From the NCBI GenBank assembly GCA_016791265.1, contig JAEUMY010000015.1, positions 1 through 34,256 on the forward strand: a DNA stretch of 34,256 bases. The letters are read 5' to 3'. Source of the stretch: Betaproteobacteria bacterium (GTDB lineage Bacteria; Pseudomonadota; Gammaproteobacteria; Burkholderiales; Usitatibacteraceae). The notes beneath the pieces were generated by a model, which ran no database searches, was not told the origin of the DNA, and was given only the letters and a program-made list of their open reading frames with translations. How positions within the stretch are numbered: position 1 is the stretch's first letter; each line of letters begins with the position of its first letter. Shown here piece after piece: positions 29,877 to 34,256 of the stretch. The translations under genes were made by a program, and so were the position numbers.

Positions 29877-30785
29877 ATGACTAACTTAAAGCACATTCTG
29901 GCCAGCCGCCCGTTCTATAAGTACTCGTCACCGGATACTGCGATCGAAATTCTCAGGTCAAGAAACGTGAGATATAGCTCGCCGCAGTGCTTCAATGATC
30001 CATTTGATATTCAGGCTGGCTTGCACTTTGACTTTGACATTGCAACACTTCACGAAAAGGTTATTGATCGGATTGGTGAGCTTGCATCAGCGTCAGAGGA
30101 GCCAGCTGTAAGCAATGACGACCCTTGGGGAAAGATTGTTCTGGCCGCTCGTCAAAACTATCCGACTCAGGGTTTCCCGCGCGAACGCTGGAGAGAATTG
30201 TCCGGGCCGGCATTTGGCACTCTGGTGGATGTCTTACGGGATGCGCAACGAAGATATCAAGAGCATTGGAGAAGTACGCTGCTTCCGGGTATTCGCGTGT
30301 TTTGCGTGTCAGAGGAGCGGGACAATTTGCTTATGTGGGCTCACTATGCGAAAGACCACACAGGTTGTGTCTTTGAATTTTGGGCACTACCTGATGAAGA
30401 CAATCCGCTATCTGTAGCGGCGCCTGTCGAGTACGTAGAATTTCCAATTCCATTCTTCACGGAGCGCGAATGGATTGATAACCTAGTGAGTATCAAGAAG
30501 CTTGATCATGGCGCGCTATATCGCCGGTACGCATATGCAAAGAGTAGCTGCTGGTCCTACGAGAAGGAATGGCGAGTTTGGTATCCGCTTTCAGCGAGCG
30601 CTGGGAACTACGACGACATGCCCATTCGGCCAACAGAATTGAAGGCTATATATGTGGGGTGTAGAGCTACAACTGACTTCGCGAATGAAGTTGTTAGATT
30701 GGCAAGCGAGTTTTTCCCCAGAGCGAATCTCTTTCGCGCGGTCAAACACGACACGCACTATTCACTTCAATATCACGAAATGTAG
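29877..30785 (+). CDS. DUF2971 domain protein, probably horizontally acquired
   Basis: About 302 aa from ATG 29877; an ATG at 29790 would add 29 residues that include a hydrophobic stretch and look unlike the family. DUF2971 features are visible: FYKYSSPDTAIEILRSRNVR, FNDPFDIQ, CVSEERDNLLMWAHYAKDHTG, and SYEKEWRVWYPL. The gene is visibly richer in A+T and uses codons unlike its GC-rich neighbours, with no iterated palindrome inside. This points to recent transfer. DUF2971 proteins are widespread singletons, sometimes found near defence loci, but their activity is unknown. It ends 6 bp before the convergent flavodoxin-like gene. Confidence 0.82.
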   Translation: MTNLKHILASRPFYKYSSPDTAIEILRSRNVRYSSPQCFNDPFDIQAGLHFDFDIATLHEKVIDRIGELASASEEPAVSNDDPWGKIVLAARQNYPTQGFPRERWRELSGPAFGTLVDVLRDAQRRYQEHWRSTLLPGIRVFCVSEERDNLLMWAHYAKDHTGCVFEFWALPDEDNPLSVAAPVEYVEFPIPFFTEREWIDNLVSIKKLDHGALYRRYAYAKSSCWSYEKEWRVWYPLSASAGNYDDMPIRPTELKAIYVGCRATTDFANEVVRLASEFFPRANLFRAVKHDTHYSLQYHEM

Positions 30786-30791
30786 CTCAGC

Positions 30792-31289
30792 CTAGAAAAC
30801 CCCGGCCGCCATCCCCGCCGCCAGCGCAGCGCCCCGTTCCGAACAGCGCTTCTGGTCCGCAGCGGTCAGCGTCTTTCGCGCCAGGATGGCCTCGGGCGTT
30901 TGCGCATTCGTGATGACGACCACCGGCTCCGCGATGCGCTTGAGTCGCAGACCCGTCGCGATGCGCTCCACCTGCTTCACCGTGCCTTGGCCGTCGGAGC
31001 CCGCACACACCATCAGGGAGTAGGGCCGCCCATTGATGCGGTCGAGGCAGGGGTAGTAGATGCGGTCGAAGAAGTCCTTCATCAGTCCGGCCATGGACGC
31101 GAGATGCTCGGGGGTCGCGAACAGGTATCCATCGGCCGCCAGCACCTTCTCCGGGGTCGCGTCGCGCGCATGTTCGATGTCCACCTCCACTTCACTGCCT
31201 GCCGCTTCAATCGCGCCGCGCACGGCCGCCTCCACCATGCGGGCGGTGCCGAAGGTGGTTGAGGTCCAGATGATGAGCAAGCGCTTCAT
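30792..31289 (-). CDS. Flavodoxin-like NAD(P)H-dependent reductase family protein
   Basis: A 165-aa flavodoxin fold. The first strand and phosphate-binding loop are LLIIWTSTTFGTARMVEAA, a T-S-T-x-x-G-T type FMN loop. YLFATPEHLASMAGLMKDFFDR is the second flavin-contacting region of the NADPH-dependent FMN reductase/WrbA-like group, and YSLMVCAGSDGQGTVKQVERI the third. It is cytosolic. No clear partner lies beside it: the molybdopterin-binding gene upstream on the same strand is 133 bp away. An inverted repeat at 31321-31337 lies in front of it. Substrate unknown. Confidence 0.85.
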   Translation of the reverse strand: MKRLLIIWTSTTFGTARMVEAAVRGAIEAAGSEVEVDIEHARDATPEKVLAADGYLFATPEHLASMAGLMKDFFDRIYYPCLDRINGRPYSLMVCAGSDGQGTVKQVERIATGLRLKRIAEPVVVITNAQTPEAILARKTLTAADQKRCSERGAALAAGMAAGVF

Positions 31290-31320
31290 GGAATGGAAAT
31301 GGGGGTGCTTGAGCTGTAGT

Positions 31321-31337
31321 CAACGTATTGGACGTTG
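31321..31337. promoter_or_regulatory. Inverted repeat CAACGT-ATTGG-ACGTTG
   Basis: A perfect 6-5-6 dyad centred about 40 bp before the flavodoxin-like start codon (at 31289, minus strand). It could be an operator; there is no regulator gene adjacent to support this. Confidence 0.3.
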
Positions 31338-31422
31338 GGTGATTGCAACCATTTGCAACTCTCTTGGACAGCGGTCATGAATTCGATGTGCGTATGGCGT
31401 GACGTTCAAGGTCGGCTCCTGA

Positions 31423-33600
31423 TCACGCGCCCTGAATGAAGGGAAAACTGCGGTGCCGATCCCCGGATAGACGCGCAACGGCATTGGCGACCGCCGGGCA
31501 GATGAGCGCCGTCGAATACTCGCCCATGCCATGCACCTTGTCGCCCTGATCAATGATGTGGACATGGATCGCCGGAATGTCGCGCATGCGCGGCACCTGC
31601 ATGTCGTGGAAATTCGACTGCGCCACGGCGCCATCCTTCACGGCGATGCCACCAAACAGCGCGGCGCCGAGGCCCATGACGATGCCGCCTTCGGTTTGTG
31701 CTTTAACCTGGTCCGGATTCACCACGCGTCCCGCATCGACCACGCAGTCGACGCGATGCACCTTGGGTGCGCCATCGACAATCGATACCTCGGCCATCAG
31801 CGCGAAGCCGGCGTTGTTGTAGAGCTGCAAGCTCATGCCCCAGGCGCGGCCTGCTGGCAGGGTCTTGCGCCATGCGGTTTCGGCGTCGAGGCGATCGAGC
31901 ATGGCGATGGCGCGCGCGTTCTTGACGTTGCGGCGGCGGAATTCCAGGGGATCGAGTTTCGCGAGCGCGGCCAGCTCGTCAATGAAGCTTTCGAGGAAGA
32001 AAAGATTCTGCGACATGCCCACGCCGCGCCAGATCCAAGGCGTGAAGGGGGAGGGCATGTCCATCCAGCGCGTCTCGCGGTCTGGCATCTCGTAGACCGG
32101 GGACGAGATGCCTTGGCTCGCGAAGAAATCGGATTCGCCGAAACTGTTTTTTTGATTTGCGCCAAAGAACGGTTTGCTGATGCTGGGGCAGGCCACCTTG
32201 GCGAGAAAGGCGGTGATGCGTCCGTCTGCGTCCACACCCGCCTCGAACTGTGCTGCGGCGGCCGGACGGAAGTGACCCATGCGCAATTCGTCCGCGCGCT
32301 CGATGACGAGCTTCACCGGTGCGGTCGTTTTCATCGCCAATTCGATGGCCGGGCGCACGAAATCGGTGGCCGCGCGGCGACCGAAGCCGCCGCCGAGCAG
32401 CTCGGTGTGGATGCGAATATTCGCAGGTGCCAGACCGCTTACTACAGTCGCAGCCTTCAGCGTCTCTTCCTGATCCTGCGTGCCCACCCAGATGTCGAGC
32501 ACGCCGTTCCTGAACTGCGCCGTGCAGTTGAGCGGCTCCATCGGCATGTGCGGCAGATAGGGCGCGTCGTAGATGGCGCTGTGACGGATGGCTGCTGTGG
32601 CGAGTTTCTCTGCCGGCTGGCCATCCTTGCGCACGATCACGCCGTCGCGGGTGAGCGTGCCACGCAGCGCGGCGACCAGCGCGGCGCTGTCTGCGGTGGC
32701 CGCGTCTGGCTCCTGCCACGTCACCTTCAGACGTTGCTTGCCGCGCGTGGCCGCGAAGAAACCATCGGCGACGACGGCCAGACCTGCGGACACCGGCAGG
32801 ACGGCCTTCACACCCTTCACCTTGAGTGCCTCATCCGAATTGAATGAGCCGACCCGGCCGCCAATCTGCGGCGGCAGCACAAGTTGCGCCGTCAGCATGC
32901 CCGGCAGCTGTTTGTCGATGCCATAGCGTGCCTTGCCAATGACCTTATCCGCGCTGTCGATGCGCGGCGTGTGCTTGCCGACAATGACGCTGGCGGTGCG
33001 CGGCTTCGGCGTCGCCGTGGGCAGCGGCTGCGCGCGTGCGGCGGCGACGAGGCCCGCATAGCTCAGACGGCGACCCGAATCGCGGTGGATGACCTGGCCA
33101 TTCTCGGTGAGGCAGCTGGTGGCCGGCACGCGCCATTGCGTTGCCGCCGCATCAACGAGCGCCAGACGCAATGACGCCGCGGCGATCGACAAGGAATCAA
33201 AGAACGCGGAGACGCCGGTGCTGCCGAACGTCGCCTGTTTGCGCAAGAACGGATCGCGGAAGCGCTCCAGGTCGGCTGCGGCGGAAACAATACGAATATT
33301 CGCGATGGCGACATCCAGTTCGTCGGCCACGATCATGGCCCATGCCGTCCACGTGCCCTGGCCCATTTCCGACTTGGGGCAGAGCACTGCCACGCGGCCT
33401 TGCGGATCGATGGTGAGCCAGCCTGATTCCGCGCCCATGCGCGGCGTGGCAGGTGCTGCGGCGCCCGTGCCCTGCGCGTGAACGTGCAGCGCAGGCAGGC
33501 CGAAGGCGACGGTCAGGCCGAGTGCGCTGGACGCCTGCAGGAAGCGGCGGCGCGGCGGTTGATCGATGGCTTTATCGAGATCAAGAATGGACGATTGCAT
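31423..33600 (-). CDS. Molybdopterin-binding subunit of a xanthine-dehydrogenase-family oxidoreductase, Tat-exported
   Basis: A 725-aa large subunit like IorB or periplasmic aldehyde oxidase. A twin-arginine signal is seen at residues about 17-40 (RRRFLQASSALGLTVAFGLP). SEMGQGTWTAWAMIVADELD, YDAPYLPHMPMEPLNCTAQF, GGGFGRRAATDFV and QTEGGIVMGLGAALFG are cofactor-site motifs. The active-site Glu lies in HGMGEYSTALICPAVANA. The ATG at 33600 opens just before the Tat motif. Members work with a small 2Fe-2S subunit and often a cytochrome; neither is adjacent here, though a cytochrome c gene lies 5 kb away. Two palindrome copies encode Ala-Asn-Ile-Arg. Substrate unknown, probably an aldehyde or N-heterocycle. 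Confidence 0.9.
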   Translation of the reverse strand: MQSSILDLDKAIDQPPRRRFLQASSALGLTVAFGLPALHVHAQGTGAAAPATPRMGAESGWLTIDPQGRVAVLCPKSEMGQGTWTAWAMIVADELDVAIANIRIVSAAADLERFRDPFLRKQATFGSTGVSAFFDSLSIAAASLRLALVDAAATQWRVPATSCLTENGQVIHRDSGRRLSYAGLVAAARAQPLPTATPKPRTASVIVGKHTPRIDSADKVIGKARYGIDKQLPGMLTAQLVLPPQIGGRVGSFNSDEALKVKGVKAVLPVSAGLAVVADGFFAATRGKQRLKVTWQEPDAATADSAALVAALRGTLTRDGVIVRKDGQPAEKLATAAIRHSAIYDAPYLPHMPMEPLNCTAQFRNGVLDIWVGTQDQEETLKAATVVSGLAPANIRIHTELLGGGFGRRAATDFVRPAIELAMKTTAPVKLVIERADELRMGHFRPAAAAQFEAGVDADGRITAFLAKVACPSISKPFFGANQKNSFGESDFFASQGISSPVYEMPDRETRWMDMPSPFTPWIWRGVGMSQNLFFLESFIDELAALAKLDPLEFRRRNVKNARAIAMLDRLDAETAWRKTLPAGRAWGMSLQLYNNAGFALMAEVSIVDGAPKVHRVDCVVDAGRVVNPDQVKAQTEGGIVMGLGAALFGGIAVKDGAVAQSNFHDMQVPRMRDIPAIHVHIIDQGDKVHGMGEYSTALICPAVANAVARLSGDRHRSFPFIQGA
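32413..32424. repeat. Iterated palindrome copy 15, GCGAATATTCGC
   Basis: Exact copy, extended to TGCGAATATTCGCA, in the molybdopterin-subunit gene, read Ala-Asn-Ile-Arg (residues 393-396). Confidence 0.95.
33292..33303. repeat. Iterated palindrome copy 16, ACGAATATTCGC
   Basis: One outer base differs and the core is intact. It lies in the molybdopterin-subunit gene, read Ala-Asn-Ile-Arg with CGT for Arg (residues 100-103). Confidence 0.85.
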
Positions 33601-33665
33601 GATGACTCCGGCATTGCGTACGGTGCCATCATGCCTGCGTCGAATTCTGTTGGCGCGATCATCCC

Positions 33666-33680
33666 GACGAAATGCGGAAT
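33666..33680 (+). repeat. Dispersed repeat GACGAAATGCGGAAT, copy C
   Basis: Identical over 15 bases to copy A at 869-883, nearly 33 kb away. It is intergenic, upstream of the molybdopterin-subunit gene. Confidence 0.6.
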
Positions 33681-33742
33681 CGCGGGCGCGGGTTGCGTCC
33701 CACTCAATACTTGTTGCGTCTGCTGGCGGGTCGCGGCGTCGC

Positions 33743-34084
33743 CTACTCGGCCTTCTCACCCTTGCCTTTGGGCGGCTTGCACGCCGTGGTCACGCGAAGC
33801 TTGTCCGTGCCTTCCGGTGCGGGTGCCGTCAGGATCACCCGCTTGCCCGGCCGCACCGAGGCGGCACGGGGTACCGCGCCGCGCTGATCGAACACGAACT
33901 CAACTCGGCAATGGGCGATGGCCTTGTCGCCATTGGCGATGACCACCTTGGGGTTGGGCCCGCCAGTCGCATCGGCGGTGACCTTCATGCCGTTCATGTC
34001 CTTCTTGTGGTCGAGATCGTAGGCCAGGGTCGGCAGGGCGACGCTGCACGCGACGAGGCAGGCTGCTGCGAATATTCGCTTCAT
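33743..34084 (-). CDS. Small exported protein of unknown function
   Basis: 113 aa with a signal peptide (RIFAAACLVACSVALPTLA). The mature part has DLDHKKDMNGMKVTADAT, VVIANGDKAIAHCRVEFVFD, VRPGKRVILTAPAP and a single-Cys TTACKPP before a Lys-rich tail. The two Cys may pair. The pattern suggests a small immunoglobulin-like beta-sandwich; I do not recognise a family. AAGAAAG about 10 nt upstream of the ATG at 34084 is a possible ribosome site. An iterated palindrome begins at the third base of codon 2 and so lies at the very start of the signal peptide. It is transcribed toward the molybdopterin-subunit gene but 142 bp separates them. Confidence 0.7.
   Translation of the reverse strand: MKRIFAAACLVACSVALPTLAYDLDHKKDMNGMKVTADATGGPNPKVVIANGDKAIAHCRVEFVFDQRGAVPRAASVRPGKRVILTAPAPEGTDKLRVTTACKPPKGKGEKAE
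34068..34079. repeat. Iterated palindrome copy 17, GCGAATATTCGC
   Basis: Exact copy covering codons 2-6 of the small exported protein, read Lys-Arg-Ile-Phe-Ala. It is the copy closest to a start codon. Confidence 0.95.
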
Positions 34085-34166
34085 GATTCGGTTCTTTCTT
34101 GTGTGCGTCGGGAGTCCAGGCAGTGTAGTCCCGGGCTGGCAAGGACGACAACATGAGGCAAACGGG

Positions 34167-34172
34167 TAAAAT
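34167..34172 (+). promoter_or_regulatory. Possible -10 element (TAAAAT) of the gene at the right edge
   Basis: TAAAAT sits inside the short dyad CGGG-TAAAAT-CCCG, 31 bp before the ATG at 34204. No good -35 is seen. Confidence 0.35.
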
Positions 34173-34203
34173 CCCGCGCTTCACTCACGTTCCGCTTCTC
34201 GCC

Positions 34204-34256
34204 ATGACCGTATTGCACACCTGTCTGGACATCCTGTCCGGCAAAGCGCCCGCCGA
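34204..34256 (+). CDS. Start of an unidentified gene, cut by the window end
   Basis: The frame from ATG 34204 reads MTVLHTCLDILSGKAPA and runs off the window. Seventeen residues are too few for a family assignment. The possible -10 element and position support a real start. Confidence 0.45.
   Translation, partial: MTVLHTCLDILSGKAPA

Noticed and set aside
31506..31520. Near-match CGAATACTCG as a further palindrome copy
   Set aside because: The central AATATT is broken, and it encodes the conserved active-site Gly-Glu segment, so protein constraint explains it.
31531..32847. A 438-codon frame antisense to the molybdopterin-subunit gene
   Set aside because: Same GC-driven effect; no motif and no ribosome site.
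4961..34079. Reading the AATATT palindrome as a CRISPR array or as insertion-sequence ends
   Set aside because: Copies are scattered at 84 bp to 6.6 kb, lack regular spacers, cas genes, transposase or target duplications, and sit inside intact genes without changing their length.
4961..34079. The palindrome as a ParB parS site
   Set aside because: parS is TGTTTCACGTGAAACA-like and clustered near the origin; this motif differs in sequence and is far too frequent.

Overview
The window reads as ordinary chromosome from a GC-rich proteobacterium, most likely a betaproteobacterium of the Burkholderiales or a near relative. The pointers are a Bug/TctC-type periplasmic binding protein, an NhaR-like LysR regulator, glutathione-dependent formaldehyde oxidation (frmA-fghA), 67K-type SppA, RhlE, SrkA and a JDVT-CTERM-like sorting tail. 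This assignment rests on recalled families only. I found no rRNA, tRNA, insertion sequence, prophage or CRISPR array.

Layout. 1-3.4 kb: 3' end of cysQ with an odd G10 tract, a small periplasmic protein, a SHOCT-PspC membrane protein, and a divergent DUF6058-like/ArsR pair with a palindromic operator candidate. 3.6-7.7 kb: a periplasmic Sel1-repeat protein divergent from a short-chain dehydrogenase, an unrecognised exported protein and a MarC-family membrane protein. 7.8-16.1 kb: S10 serine carboxypeptidase-like enzyme, ExoD-family protein, sppA, an exported protein of unknown role, a lipoprotein with an L,D-transpeptidase-like His...Ser-x-Gly-Cys motif, gloA and a BAAT-type acyl-CoA thioesterase/acyltransferase. 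16.1-20.6 kb, lower GC: a translationally coupled minus-strand operon of a GT-C membrane glycosyltransferase, a GT2 polyprenyl-phosphate glycosyltransferase, a GtrA flippase-like protein and a delta-60 beta-propeller protein with a C-terminal sorting signal. 20.8-26.7 kb: rhlE, a small unknown protein, an SbtA-family permease divergent from an NhaR-like regulator, a TctC-type binding protein, a cytochrome c and a small unknown protein. 26.7-29.7 kb: srkA-frmA-fghA on the minus strand. 29.8-34.3 kb: an AT-richer DUF2971 gene that looks acquired, a flavodoxin-like protein, a Tat-exported molybdopterin-binding subunit with no adjacent 2Fe-2S partner, a small exported protein, and the start of a further gene.

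The most striking signal is no gene. A 12-bp perfect palindrome, GCGAATATTCGC, occurs 14 times exactly and 3 more times with one outer-base change; all 17 copies keep the 10-bp core CGAATATTCG. Roughly 0.001 exact copies would be expected by chance in this length at about 65% GC. Thirteen copies lie inside genes, nine of them in the frame Ala-Asn-Ile-Arg. Three sit in srkA within 184 bp. In FrmA the palindrome appears to replace family sequence by substitution, not insertion. It behaves like a highly iterated palindrome, analogous in distribution to cyanobacterial HIP1 but different in sequence, and I do not know of a description of it.
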